Numbered from the stretch's first letter, positions 41,720 to 51,005 are shown. The stretch: 64,000 bases of DNA from Mesorhizobium sp. YIM 152430 (GCF_029210365.1 NZ_JARGES010000056.1:62001-126000), one strand, 5' to 3'. Notes: generated by a model not told the origin, from the letters alone. A program made the numbers and translations.

Positions 41720-42145
41720 GTTGGTCTCCAGTCGCGGCGAAAGCCGCTTCGTCAAAGGCTCGGAGCGTCGGCGCGCGGCCATCGGCTCCGAATGGACAAA
41801 GGCGTGATGCGGCGTGTCACGGTCCGACCGGTGGAGACACCGGACCTTGAACATGCGCTTCGCGCGGCGATGAGCGAACGCCGTCTGCGGCGAAAGCTTG
41901 CTTTGTCTGCCTCAGCTTTGGAGAATGCCTCCGCACTGCCGGCAATGAGGGTGTGCCTCTTTGAGTACCCCGGTCTTTGGACAACCGGGAAAACACCAGA
42001 AAGGCCCGCACCGTCGTTGCTTCAAGATGTCCTCGGACTGGCGGTTGGCCGACAGACCGACTGGAGGGGTTAGTTCCAGGTACCTTACCGGTTCCCTCAC
42101 CATTCGAGGGTCGGCGGACACCCACAGGCACGTGCGACTTTGGGC
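41720..42145 (-). ncRNA. Long structured leader of the decarboxylase, candidate speF-type RNA
   Basis: About 425 bases lie between the predicted transcription start and the decarboxylase. Hairpins seen include 41734-41747 (GCGGC stem, four-base loop, just before the ribosome site), 41828-41843 (CCGGTG/CACCGG), 41879-41892 (CGCCG/CGGCG) and 41969-41989 (CCCGGT/ACCGGG). Rfam's speF leader is a long element upstream of alphaproteobacterial ornithine decarboxylase genes. Size and position fit, but I could not run a covariance model. Otherwise this 535-bp gap holds no convincing gene. Confidence 0.6.
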
Positions 42146-42151
42146 AAGGCG

Positions 42152-42180
42152 CATATAGGCAAGATCATCGATTCGTTCAA
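42152..42180 (-). promoter_or_regulatory. Sigma-70-type promoter of the decarboxylase
   Basis: On the minus strand TTGAAC (42175-42180) and TATATG (42152-42157) are separated by exactly 17 bases. Transcription would start near 42145, leaving a leader of about 425 nt. No comparable pair lies closer to the gene. Confidence 0.65.
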
Positions 42181-42254
42181 TGAAAAACTGCATCCGCCTT
42201 GAAAAACCGGCCGCACTGAACGACGTTGCGGTTAACGTCAAACGAGACTGAACG

Positions 42255-43439
42255 ATGACCTCGACACGCGACGATCTGAACGCCTTCCTCGACTATCCGC
42301 AAATCGAAGTGCCGCACGCCGCGACCGGCCCGCTCGCTGGCCTGACGCTCGGCGTCAAGGATATCTTCGACGTCGCCGGCCACCCGACCGGCGGCGGCAA
42401 TCCGCAGTTTCCCGGCGCCTCGAAGCCCGCCACGGCCACCGCGCCCTCGGTTCAGAAGCTGCTCGACGCCGGGGCGGCCTATGTCGGCAAGACGCAGACC
42501 GAGGAACTGACCTTCTCGCTGATCGGCCAGAACGTTCACTTCCCCCACCCGGTCAATCCGAAGGCGCGCGATCGCGTCACCGGCGGCTCGTCGTCGGGCT
42601 CGGCAGCGGCCGTCGCCGGCGGCCTGTGCGACATCGCGACGGCATCGGACACCGGCGGCTCCGTGCGCGGCCCGGCCAGCTTTTGCGGCCTGATCGGCCT
42701 GCGCGCGACGCATGGCCTGCTCTCGCTCGAAAAGACGATGCCGCTCGCCCCCAGCCTCGACGTTTTCGGCTGGTATGCCAGGGACGCCGCGACCTATGAG
42801 AAGGTCGCGGATGTCATGCTTGGCGAAGCGCCCGCCACGCTGCCGAAACTCCGCCCGCTGCGCCTCGCCGCCTTCGACGCGCTCGTCATCGGCCCCGACG
42901 AGGCCGCCGAATATGCCCGCATGATCGCCATCGTCGAATCGGTTCTCGGCGAGATACGCCAAGCCCCCTCACTCTCCTTTTCGGCCGACGACCTCTACTG
43001 GATGTTCCGCCGCATCCAGGCCTACGAGGCGTGGGCCGTCCATGGCGATTTCGTCTCCAGGACCGAAAACATGGACCCCGCCGTGCGCGCCCGCTTCGAA
43101 TTCGGTAAGACGCTCGGCTGCGAGGTTGCAGCCGAGGAGACGCGAAAGCGCAACGCTTTCCGCGCCGAATTCGAAGCGCTCCTCGGCGCGGACGGACTTC
43201 TGATCCTGCCGACCATGCCCGGCGCCGCGCCGCAAAGCGCATCCACCGGCGACGAACTCCTCGATTACCGCGAGCGCGCGCTGCGGCTCCTGTGCCTTTC
43301 CGGCCTTTCCGGCCTGCCGCAGATCACGCTCCCCCTCGGCACCGTCCACGGTGCGCCCTTCGGCATCTCGCTCATCGGTCCGCGCAATTGCGACCGTTCC
43401 CTCGTCGCGCTCGCCACCCGCATCATGGACGGCATTTGA
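42255..43439 (+). CDS. Amidase (amidase signature family)
   Basis: Hydrolase of the amidase-signature superfamily, 394 residues. The catalytic triad is visible: Lys35 (GVKDIFD), cis-Ser near 113 (GGSSSGSAAAVAGG) and nucleophile Ser136 (DTGGSVRGP). The compact length resembles indoleacetamide/AtzF-like stand-alone amidases rather than GatA, which is longer. Its start is preceded by GACGTT/AACGTC arms at 42222-42239. The stop overlaps the start of a LysR regulator (TGATG), which suggests the amidase is part of that regulator's circuit. Confidence 0.92.
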   Translation: MTSTRDDLNAFLDYPQIEVPHAATGPLAGLTLGVKDIFDVAGHPTGGGNPQFPGASKPATATAPSVQKLLDAGAAYVGKTQTEELTFSLIGQNVHFPHPVNPKARDRVTGGSSSGSAAAVAGGLCDIATASDTGGSVRGPASFCGLIGLRATHGLLSLEKTMPLAPSLDVFGWYARDAATYEKVADVMLGEAPATLPKLRPLRLAAFDALVIGPDEAAEYARMIAIVESVLGEIRQAPSLSFSADDLYWMFRRIQAYEAWAVHGDFVSRTENMDPAVRARFEFGKTLGCEVAAEETRKRNAFRAEFEALLGADGLLILPTMPGAAPQSASTGDELLDYRERALRLLCLSGLSGLPQITLPLGTVHGAPFGISLIGPRNCDRSLVALATRIMDGI

Positions 43440-44338
43440 TGGACACCCTCACCCGTATGCGCGCCTTCATCGACGTGGTGGAGGCGGAAGGGTTCTCGGC
43501 CGCCGCGCGCAAGATCGGCCGCTCCAAGGCGCTCTTGTCGAAATATGTCCGCGAACTGGAGGACGAGCTCGGCGCGCTGCTCCTGAACCGCACCACGCGG
43601 CAATTCTCGCTGACCGAAGCCGGCCACACCTATTTCAAACGCGCCTCGGAACTTGTCCGCGAGATCGACAGCCTGGCCGAGACGGTGCGCGAATCCTCCG
43701 GCGACGTGAAGGGCCGCATCAAGCTGACCGCGCCGCGCACCTTCGGCGACGCGGCGATCGGCCGATCCCTTGTCGATTTCGCCAAGGCCCATCCCGACAT
43801 CACGCTCGAAATCCATCTCGACGACCGCTTCGTCGATCTCGTCGAAGAGGGCTTCGACCTTGCAATCCGCATCACGCGGCTCGAGGATTCCTCGATGATC
43901 GCGCGCCGGCTTTCGCCCTTCCGGATCCGCATTTGCGCCGCGCCCGAACTTCTGGAGCGCGTTGGAACACCCATGCAGCCTTCCGAACTCGCCAGGCTGC
44001 CCTGCATCATCGACACCAATGGCCGCTGGCTGTCCAACTGGCCGTTCCGGCGCAACAATGGCGAGATGATGAGCGTCTCCGTTTCCGGTCCGATCGAGGT
44101 CAACAGCCCGCTCGCCACGCGCGCCGCGGCCGTTGCCGGCCTCGGCTTCGCACCCCTGCCCGATTTCATCGCCGCGCCGGCGCTGGCGAGCGGCGAACTC
44201 GTCTCGGTCCTCGACGAGTCCGTCCCGCGCGACGGCGGCATCTATGCCGTCTACCCGCACCGTCGCTATCTGCCCGCCAAGATCCGCGTCTTCGTCGACT
44301 TCCTTGCGCAATGGTTCAAGGAGCACGAACGCGGCTGA
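43439..44338 (+). CDS. LysR-family transcriptional regulator
   Basis: DNA-binding regulator of 299 residues. The N-terminal helix-turn-helix (FIDVVEAEGFSAAARKIGRS, KALLSKYVRELEDELGALLL) covers about 9-50 and a substrate-binding domain follows. The ATG at 43439 overlaps the amidase stop. Placement in tandem after its probable target gene rather than divergent is less usual for the family, so regulation of distant genes is possible. Confidence 0.93.
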   Translation: MDTLTRMRAFIDVVEAEGFSAAARKIGRSKALLSKYVRELEDELGALLLNRTTRQFSLTEAGHTYFKRASELVREIDSLAETVRESSGDVKGRIKLTAPRTFGDAAIGRSLVDFAKAHPDITLEIHLDDRFVDLVEEGFDLAIRITRLEDSSMIARRLSPFRIRICAAPELLERVGTPMQPSELARLPCIIDTNGRWLSNWPFRRNNGEMMSVSVSGPIEVNSPLATRAAAVAGLGFAPLPDFIAAPALASGELVSVLDESVPRDGGIYAVYPHRRYLPAKIRVFVDFLAQWFKEHERG

Positions 44339-44416
44339 TCGCGCAATCCCGATTGGGCTCCCAAATCTTGCCGCGATTCTGCTAGAGTCTCGCCGTGCAA
44401 ATCACCGAGGGGCCTG

Positions 44417-45073
44417 ATGGCGATCCGCATCCGATCATTCCTGCTGGGCGCTTGCGCGCTCTGTGCCACGGCGGCGCCTGCGCTCGCCCATCCCCACGTC
44501 TTCGCCGAAGCCCGGCTGGAGATCGCCACCAAGGACGAGCAGGTCAAGGCACTGCGCCATGTCTGGCGTTTCGACGACCTTTTCTCCTCGACCGTCATCT
44601 TCGAGTTCGACCAGAACAAGGATCTGAAGCTCGACGCCCAGGAACTCGAAATGGTCGGTTCCGTCATCCTCGAATCGCTGGCCGAGTTCGGCTATTTCCA
44701 GTTCGTGACCGCCAATGGCAAGGACATCGCGATGAACCCGCCGGAGCGGATCGTCGCGATGCTGGAAGACCAGCAACTGATCATCCTGTTCGAATCGACG
44801 CCCGAGGAAGCGATCGCCCTCGATGGCAATCTCCATTTCGGTGTCTACGACCCGACCTTCTACACCGCGATCGACTTTTACGACGACGCCAATCTCGTCG
44901 TCGCCGACATGCCGGACAATTGCGGCAAGGAAGTCGTGCGCCCCGACCCCGACGAAGCGTTGGCGATGAACCAGCAGTCGCTGACGGAAGCTTTCTTCAA
45001 CGAACCTGGCGGCGTCGACTATTCGAAACTCTTCGCCACGCGCCTTGAAATCTCCTGCGGAGCGGCCGGATGA
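44417..45073 (+). CDS. DUF1007 periplasmic protein, partner of NicO transporter
   Basis: Exported protein of 218 residues with a signal peptide (about 1-24, APALA) followed at once by HPHVF, a possible metal-binding N-terminus. The DUF1007 family usually accompanies nickel/cobalt or zinc-linked NicO-type permeases, as here, where the next gene overlaps by four bases. The EF-hand-like FDQNKDLKLDAQEL segment (about 64-77) is noteworthy. The mechanism is unknown; it may hand metal to the transporter. Confidence 0.86.
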   Translation: MAIRIRSFLLGACALCATAAPALAHPHVFAEARLEIATKDEQVKALRHVWRFDDLFSSTVIFEFDQNKDLKLDAQELEMVGSVILESLAEFGYFQFVTANGKDIAMNPPERIVAMLEDQQLIILFESTPEEAIALDGNLHFGVYDPTFYTAIDFYDDANLVVADMPDNCGKEVVRPDPDEALAMNQQSLTEAFFNEPGGVDYSKLFATRLEISCGAAG

Positions 45074-46161
45074 TGCAGCTTTCCAGACGCACGATGCGCG
45101 TCGTCTTCGTCGCGGTTGCGCTCGTCTATGTCGCGACCCATTTCCTGGGCCACGCCCATGCGCAAAGTTCGCTCGGCATCGGCGCGGCGGAAGTCGCTGC
45201 CCCTTCGACGGGCCTCTTCGCCGGAACGCTGAACTGGATCAACGCGCAGCAGCAGGATTTCTACCGCTCGCTGACCGGTGCGCTGCGCGCCATGCGCGAC
45301 GGCGGCTCGGGCATCTGGCTCCTCGCCGGACTTTCCTTCGCCTATGGCATTTTCCATGCCGCCGGCCCCGGCCACGGCAAGGCGGTCATCTCGTCCTACA
45401 TGCTGGCGAACGAGGTCGCGCTGCGGCGCGGTGTCATGCTGTCCTTCGTCTCGGCCATGCTGCAAGCCGTCACCGCCATCGCCGTCATGGGCGCGGTCTA
45501 TCTCATGCTGCGCGGCACCGCCGTCTCGATGACCGACGCGACGCGCTTCCTCGAGATCGCCAGCTTCGCCCTCGTCGCCGCCTTCGGGGCCTGGCTGTTG
45601 TGGAAGAAGGCCGGCCCGCCCCTCGCCGGCCTTATCTGGGGCCGCCCCGTGCGCGCATTGTCGGCCGCGGTCCACGACCATGCGCACGCGCACCATCACG
45701 ATCACGGCCAAGCCTGCACGCATGACCACCATCACGACCACGCGCACAGCCACGCGCATGACCATGCCCCCGCGCATGACGCCGTCTGTTCGACCTGCGG
45801 CCATTCCCACGCGCCCGATCCGGCGCTCCTGTCGGGCGACCGCTTCGACTGGAAGACGGCATGGGCGGCGATCGTCGCGGTCGGACTGCGTCCCTGCACG
45901 GGCGCGCTCGTCGTTTTATCCTTCGCCTTCCTGAACGGTCTTTGGCTCGGCGGCTTCCTCTCGGTCTTCGCCATGGCGATCGGCACGGCCATCACCGTCT
46001 CGATCCTCGCCACGATGGCCGTCCTCGCCAAGAATTGGGCCGTCGCCTTCGCCGGCGACGGGCGCACCGGCAACCGCGTTCACATGACGATCGAAATCGC
46101 CGGCGCCGCCTTCGTCTTCTTCCTGGGCGTCACGCTGCTGACGGCGAGCCTCAGCGTCTGA
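45070..46161 (+). CDS. NicO/RcnA-type nickel/cobalt transporter
   Basis: Polytopic membrane protein of 363 residues. The family motif HAAGPGHGK is at 96-104 and a second conserved segment GLRPCTGALVVL lies near 277. Six or so membrane helices are seen. Between helices a loop at about 203-250 is extremely His-rich (HDHAHAHHHDHG, HDHHHDHAHSHAHDH) with CSTCGHSH at its end, a likely metal sensor or store. The start overlaps the DUF1007 gene. Direction of transport (efflux or uptake) cannot be read from sequence. The last 11 bp overlap the convergent small gene. Confidence 0.92.
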   Translation: MMQLSRRTMRVVFVAVALVYVATHFLGHAHAQSSLGIGAAEVAAPSTGLFAGTLNWINAQQQDFYRSLTGALRAMRDGGSGIWLLAGLSFAYGIFHAAGPGHGKAVISSYMLANEVALRRGVMLSFVSAMLQAVTAIAVMGAVYLMLRGTAVSMTDATRFLEIASFALVAAFGAWLLWKKAGPPLAGLIWGRPVRALSAAVHDHAHAHHHDHGQACTHDHHHDHAHSHAHDHAPAHDAVCSTCGHSHAPDPALLSGDRFDWKTAWAAIVAVGLRPCTGALVVLSFAFLNGLWLGGFLSVFAMAIGTAITVSILATMAVLAKNWAVAFAGDGRTGNRVHMTIEIAGAAFVFFLGVTLLTASLSV

Positions 46162-46345
46162 ACCGCCCGCGCAGCCAGAAGATCATGAAGAAGGCGACGA
46201 GAAACAGCCCCGCCACCGCGCCGGCGAGCCAGGGAGAGACCTCGATCGCCGCCAGCATGATCGCCGGCATGAAATAGGCGACGAGTCCAACGCCAGCCAG
46301 AATGACCGCCGCTGCGATCGCCGAATTCCTGGTGTCCCGATCCAT
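46151..46345 (-). CDS. Small two-helix membrane protein of unknown function
   Basis: A 64-residue product from ATG 46345, which shares one base with the GNAT stop (TGATG), so the start is well supported. Two hydrophobic segments span about 8-29 and 36-57, ending with a basic tail (RGRFRR). No family recognised. It overlaps the 3' end of the NicO gene on the other strand by 11 bp. Confidence 0.7.
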   Translation of the reverse strand: MDRDTRNSAIAAAVILAGVGLVAYFMPAIMLAAIEVSPWLAGAVAGLFLVAFFMIFWLRGRFRR

Positions 46346-47031
46346 CACTCGCTCTTTGCTGCCGCGAAGTCTTCCAGCTTCTTTTTCTGTCGGCCGTCGC
46401 GGTCGAAATTTTCTGGCGTGAGCCACGCTTCGAAGGCCGCGCGCCGGGCCGGCCAGTCGCCGTCGAGCATCGCATACCAGGCCGTGTCGCGGTTCTCGCC
46501 CTTGATCACCATGTGCTGGCGAAAGACGCCTTCATAGTCGAAGCCGAAGCGACGCGCTGCGCGGCGCGATGCCACGTTGCGGTCGTTGCACTTCCATTCA
46601 AAGCGGCGATAGCCGAGTTCGTCGAAGAGGTGGCGCGCGAAAATATAGATCGTCTCGGTCGCCATCCGGCTCTTCGCCATCTGCGGCCCCCAATAGATGT
46701 GACCGACCTCCGCCACCCCGTTCGACCGGTCGATCCGCATCAGCGCCATGCGCCCTTTTGCCCGCCCGTCCGACTTGTCCACGCAGGCGAAGAACATCGG
46801 GTCGGGCGAGGCCTGGAACCGGTCGAGCCACGGTTGCAGCGCGGCGCGGTCAGCCGGCGGCACGTCGGAAAGATAACGCATCCGCTCGGCCGCATCGGGT
46901 ACGCTCGATGCCGCGAAGAGCTGGTCGCCATGATCGTCGGCATTGAGCGGCTCCAGCCGCACATAGCGCCCCTCATGCGCCTGGCGCGGCGGCATCGGCC
47001 GCGCCGTCCATCCGCTCATCTCCTGCGCCAT
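46345..47031 (-). CDS. GNAT-family acetyltransferase, RimJ/RimL type
   Basis: N-acetyltransferase of 228 residues with the RimJ/RimL-like order: an N-terminal RYVRLEPLNADDHGDQLF strand, then EVGHIYWGPQMAKSRMATE (CoA site) and NDRNVASRRAARRFGFDYEG (about 160-179). The start at ATG 47031 has GGGAGAGGG upstream; the open frame reaches 47073. Targets of such enzymes include ribosomal proteins or small molecules; none can be assigned here. It is cotranscribed with the 64-residue membrane protein. Confidence 0.88.
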   Translation of the reverse strand: MAQEMSGWTARPMPPRQAHEGRYVRLEPLNADDHGDQLFAASSVPDAAERMRYLSDVPPADRAALQPWLDRFQASPDPMFFACVDKSDGRAKGRMALMRIDRSNGVAEVGHIYWGPQMAKSRMATETIYIFARHLFDELGYRRFEWKCNDRNVASRRAARRFGFDYEGVFRQHMVIKGENRDTAWYAMLDGDWPARRAAFEAWLTPENFDRDGRQKKKLEDFAAAKSE

Positions 47032-47110
47032 TGCCCTCTCCCCCTTTGACTTTGCCGTCCAGCGCTCCCACAAACGGACCCGATCCGCAAGACGGGAGGA
47101 TTGATCCAGA

Positions 47111-48295
47111 ATGCTTCAGACGATTGCCGCTTTCGACCGCATCGGGGAGGAGAACGCCTTCGCCGTTCTGGCGCGCGCGACCGAACTCGCCCAGTCCGGC
47201 AGGGACATTGTCAATCTGGGCATCGGCCAGCCCGATTTCCGCACGCCCGACCACATCGTCGAGGCGGCGATCAAGGCGCTGCACGACGGCCATCACGGCT
47301 ACACGCCGGCGACCGGCCTTCTCGCCACCCGCGAAGCCGTCGCCCGCCGCACGCTGGCGACGGCCGGCGTCGAGATCTCGCCCGAAAGCGTGATGATCAT
47401 GCCCGGCGGCAAGCCGACCATGTTCGCCGCGATCCTGATGTTCGGCGAGCCGGGCGCGGAAATCCTCTACCCCGATCCGGGCTTCCCCATCTACAAATCG
47501 ATGATCGACTTCACCGGCGCGAAAGCGGTCCCGGTCCCGATCCGCGAGGAAAACGGCTTCGCCTTTTCGGCCGAGGAAACGCTGGCGCTCATCACGCCCA
47601 AGACGCGGCTCCTGATCCTCAATTCTCCCGCCAACCCGACCGGCGGCGTCACCCCGCGCGCCGAGATCGAAAAGCTCGTCGCCGGCCTCGCCGATCATCC
47701 GCATGTCGCGGTCATGTCCGACGAGATCTACGACGTCATGACCTATGACGGCGAAACCGCGACCTCGCTTCTTCAGTTTCCCGAAATTCGCCACCGGCTG
47801 ATCGTGCTCAACGGCTGGTCGAAGACCTGGGCGATGACCGGCTGGCGCATGGGCTGGTCGATCTGGCCCGAAACGCTTTATGGCAAAGTGCGCAAGCTCG
47901 CCGTCAATTGCTGGTCCTGCGTCAACGCGCCGTCGCAATATGCCGGCATCGCCGCCATCGACGGCCCGCAGGACGAGGTGGAGAAGATGATGCGCGCCTT
48001 CGACCGCCGCCGCAAACTCGTTGTCGACGGCCTGAACGAGATCGACGGCATTTCCTGTATCGTGCCGAAAGGCGCCTTCTACGCCTATCCGAACATCGGC
48101 GGGACCGGCTGGAAGGCGAAGAAGCTCGCCTCGGCATTGCTCGAGGAAGCCGGGGTCGCCCTCATCGGCGGGCCGGATTTCGGCACGCTCGGCGAAGGTT
48201 ATATCCGCCTGTCCTATGCCAATTCCGAAGAGAACATTTTGCGCGCGCTGGAGCGGATCGGCGAGTTCCTCGCGACTTCCGCTCACAGCCCGTAA
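47111..48295 (+). CDS. PLP-dependent class I/II aminotransferase
   Basis: Fold-type I aminotransferase of 394 residues related to aspartate aminotransferases. The PLP-binding Lys238 lies in NGWSKTWAMTGWRMG; Asn174 (NSPANPTGG), Asp204 and Tyr207 (SDEIYD) complete the cofactor site. The N-terminal ATELAQSGRDIVNLGIGQPD is typical. Substrate unknown. Its last 13 bp overlap the convergent transporter gene. An alternative role as a C-S lyase is less likely given the standard residues. Confidence 0.92.
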   Translation: MLQTIAAFDRIGEENAFAVLARATELAQSGRDIVNLGIGQPDFRTPDHIVEAAIKALHDGHHGYTPATGLLATREAVARRTLATAGVEISPESVMIMPGGKPTMFAAILMFGEPGAEILYPDPGFPIYKSMIDFTGAKAVPVPIREENGFAFSAEETLALITPKTRLLILNSPANPTGGVTPRAEIEKLVAGLADHPHVAVMSDEIYDVMTYDGETATSLLQFPEIRHRLIVLNGWSKTWAMTGWRMGWSIWPETLYGKVRKLAVNCWSCVNAPSQYAGIAAIDGPQDEVEKMMRAFDRRRKLVVDGLNEIDGISCIVPKGAFYAYPNIGGTGWKAKKLASALLEEAGVALIGGPDFGTLGEGYIRLSYANSEENILRALERIGEFLATSAHSP

Positions 48296-50079
48296 TAGAG
48301 ATAGATCGCGTAGCAGCTCGCCAGCCCCACGATGATGTTCATCGGCAGGCCGATCTTGACGAAATCGGAAAAGCGGTAATTGCCCGCACCATAGACGAGC
48401 GTATTCGTCTGGTATCCGATCGGCGTGGCAAAGCTGGCGCTGGCGCCGAACATGACCGCAACGATCAGCGCGCGCGGATCGACGCCCAATTGCTGCCCCA
48501 GCCCGATGACGATCGGCGTGACGATGACGGCCACCGCATTGTTCGTCACCGTTTCGGTCAGGACCGAGGCGAGCGCATAGATGATCAGCAGCATGACGAA
48601 GGGCGTGACCGACGTCATGAGAGGCGTGATCGTCTCGACGATCAGCGCCACCGCGCCGGTATTCTGCAATCCTTGTCCGACCATCAGCATGGCGAAGATC
48701 AGGATCAGTATGGAACCGTCGATCGATCCCCACGCCTCGTCCGCGTCGATGCAGCGCAGGATCAGGATCGCCGCCACGGCGATCATCGCCAGAAGGCCGA
48801 TGTCCATGACGTTGAATGCCGCGAGCAGGACGACGAGCCCGAGCGCCAGAAGCGCCAGCGGCGCCTTGGTGCGGCGGAACGCCCGCGCCGTCGAGCGGGT
48901 GACCGAGACGAGGTCGCTCTGTTCCGAAAGTTCGTCGAGGCCCTCGGCCGTGCCCTGCAACAGCAACTTGTCGGCCGGGCGAAGAACGACCGCGCCCAGA
49001 TCGGGGCCGGCAATATGATTGTGCCGGTGCGCGCCCAGGATGCGCACGCCGAAACGACGCCCCAGCGACAGGCTCGACAGTCGTGTTCCCTGGCTGAACC
49101 GTCCCGGCGCGACGACGGCCTCGACGGCGATCTGTTCGCCTTCGCGAACGACGCCGCGCCGCTGGCCGACCCGCAGCCCTTCCTTTTCCGCCAGCGTCAG
49201 AAGTTCGGACGACTTCGCAAGCACGATCAGCACATCGCCCTTCTTGAGCTGGACGTCGTCGAGGTCCTTGCGGACGACCTTGTTCTCGGACTTGATGCCG
49301 ATGATCCGCAATCCCGGTTGATTGAATGTCGCGATGTCCTTGACCGGCTTTTCCGTAAAGGTCTCGTCCGTCAGGATGGCCACTTCGGACAGATATTCCG
49401 TTTCGTCCTCCGCGACCGAGTCGCCGCCCTCCTCGCGGCGATCCGGCAGAAGAAAGCGCCCCATCGCCAGCATGAGCAATATGCCCGTCGCCGCCGCCAC
49501 AAGCCCGATCGGGGTGATCTCGAAGATCGAGAACGGTTCGATCCCCTGCTCGCGTGCCACGCCGTCGACAAGCAGGTTGGTCGAGGTCCCGATCAGCGTC
49601 AGCGTGCCGCCGAGAACGGCGGCATAGGAGAGCGGGATCAGTAGCTTGGTCGATGCGATGTTCAGCGCGGCCGCCAACCGGATCACGATGGGGATCAGCA
49701 CCAGCACGACCGGCGTGTTGTTCATGAAGGCCGAGCCGATCAGCGCTGCAAACAGGAAGAAGCCGAGCGCCAGCATCGGATGCTTCTTGGCGCGGTCGAG
49801 AACCATGCCCGCGACGCTTTCGAGGACGCCGGTGCGCACGAGCGCGCCGGTCAGCACGAACATGGCACCGATCGTCAGCGGCGCGGAATTGGAGAACACG
49901 CCCATCGCCTGATCGGTCGGAACGAAGCCGAGCAGGACGAACAATGCGGCACCGGCGGCCGCCGTCACGTCGGCCGGGTATTTCTCCCAGACGAACATCG
50001 CAAACAGCAGAACCACCAGTCCCAGCGCAACCAGCGCCTCGTAGCCGGCGAAAAGACCCGCCATCATCCCCTCATGCAC
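48283..50079 (-). CDS. SLC13/DASS-family transporter with two RCK_C domains
   Basis: Twelve-helix anion transporter of 598 residues. Both halves show the family repeats GSAFMNNTPVVLVLIPIV, LGGTLTLIGTSTNLLVDGVA (N half) and TETVTNNAVAVIVTPIV, FGASASFATPIGYQTNTLVY (C half). Between them, two TrkA-C/RCK_C domains (about 215-300 and 305-385) are inserted, as in sulfate/citrate-type SLC13 relatives. It may carry sulfate, dicarboxylates or similar anions. It overlaps the convergent aminotransferase by 13 bp. Confidence 0.92.
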   Translation of the reverse strand: MHEGMMAGLFAGYEALVALGLVVLLFAMFVWEKYPADVTAAAGAALFVLLGFVPTDQAMGVFSNSAPLTIGAMFVLTGALVRTGVLESVAGMVLDRAKKHPMLALGFFLFAALIGSAFMNNTPVVLVLIPIVIRLAAALNIASTKLLIPLSYAAVLGGTLTLIGTSTNLLVDGVAREQGIEPFSIFEITPIGLVAAATGILLMLAMGRFLLPDRREEGGDSVAEDETEYLSEVAILTDETFTEKPVKDIATFNQPGLRIIGIKSENKVVRKDLDDVQLKKGDVLIVLAKSSELLTLAEKEGLRVGQRRGVVREGEQIAVEAVVAPGRFSQGTRLSSLSLGRRFGVRILGAHRHNHIAGPDLGAVVLRPADKLLLQGTAEGLDELSEQSDLVSVTRSTARAFRRTKAPLALLALGLVVLLAAFNVMDIGLLAMIAVAAILILRCIDADEAWGSIDGSILILIFAMLMVGQGLQNTGAVALIVETITPLMTSVTPFVMLLIIYALASVLTETVTNNAVAVIVTPIVIGLGQQLGVDPRALIVAVMFGASASFATPIGYQTNTLVYGAGNYRFSDFVKIGLPMNIIVGLASCYAIYLYYGL

Positions 50080-50133
50080 TCTGGCCTTGCCTGTAAACGC
50101 CGTTCCCGGCGCAATGGTCCGGCTGCCGCAAAA

Positions 50134-50886
50134 TTATCCGCGTCCGACGAACGGCATCTTGGTCGCCATCACGTTCATGAACAGAACGTTCGCCTCCAGC
50201 GGCAGGCTCGCCATATGCAGGACGGCGTCGGCGACGTGGCCGACATCCATCACCGCCTCGGGCGCGATCTCGCCATTGGCCTGCGGCACGCCTTGCGCCA
50301 TCGGTGCGGCCATCTCGGTGAACGCATTGCCGATGTCGATCTGCCCGCAGGCGATGTCGAAGGGCCGTCCGTCAAGCGCCAGCGTCTTCGTCAGCCCGGT
50401 GATCGCGTGCTTGGTCGCCGTGTAAGGCACCGAGCCCGGCCGCGGCGCATGGGCCGAGATCGACCCGTTATTGATGATCCGCCCGCCCATCGGGCTTTGC
50501 CGGCGCATCAGGCCGAAGGCCGAGCGCGCGCACAGGAACGAGCCGGTGAGATTGACGTCGACGACGTCGTGCCAGACCTCCACGGGAATCTCGTCGATCG
50601 GCGTCGACTTGTAGCCCATTCCGGCATTGTTGAAGAGAAGGTCGAGCCGCCCGAACTCCGCCTCGATGCGCTCGAACAGCTTTTCCACCTGCTCGGCCCG
50701 CGACACGTCGCAGGCGATGGCAAGCCCGCGCGCGGGCGCGTTCGCGATCGCGGCCACCGCATCGTCGAGCCTTTCCTGCCTGCGACCGGTGAAGACCGTG
50801 TGCCAGCCGGCATGGACGAGAGCGGTCGCGACCGCCTGCCCGATGCCCGAGCCCGCGCCTGTGACGAGTGCGAATTTGTCCTGCAT
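50134..50886 (-). CDS. Short-chain dehydrogenase/reductase
   Basis: Classical SDR of 250 residues. The cofactor motif TGAGSGIGQ is at 9-17 (Gly-rich, with R35/R36 suggesting NADP preference), NNAG at 86-89 and the catalytic Ser142, Tyr155 and Lys159 (PYTATK). The start at ATG 50886 follows a strong GGGGGGA site; the longer open frame has none. Substrate unknown. Stands alone between the transporter and a membrane-protein pair. Confidence 0.92.
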   Translation of the reverse strand: MQDKFALVTGAGSGIGQAVATALVHAGWHTVFTGRRQERLDDAVAAIANAPARGLAIACDVSRAEQVEKLFERIEAEFGRLDLLFNNAGMGYKSTPIDEIPVEVWHDVVDVNLTGSFLCARSAFGLMRRQSPMGGRIINNGSISAHAPRPGSVPYTATKHAITGLTKTLALDGRPFDIACGQIDIGNAFTEMAAPMAQGVPQANGEIAPEAVMDVGHVADAVLHMASLPLEANVLFMNVMATKMPFVGRG

Positions 50887-51005
50887 GTCGTGTCCCCCCA
50901 AAAGCATTCGGCCGAGCAACGGACCCCGGTTTGCGGGCAACCCGATGCTCAAGAGAGACGGTTCGCAGATGGATGGCGGGGGCGCAAGGGGAAGACACAA
51001 AGGAA

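Noticed and set aside
44339-44416. Cobalamin or nickel riboswitch upstream of the DUF1007-NicO pair
   Set aside because: The gap is only 78 bp, too short for a B12 riboswitch, and no conserved box is visible.
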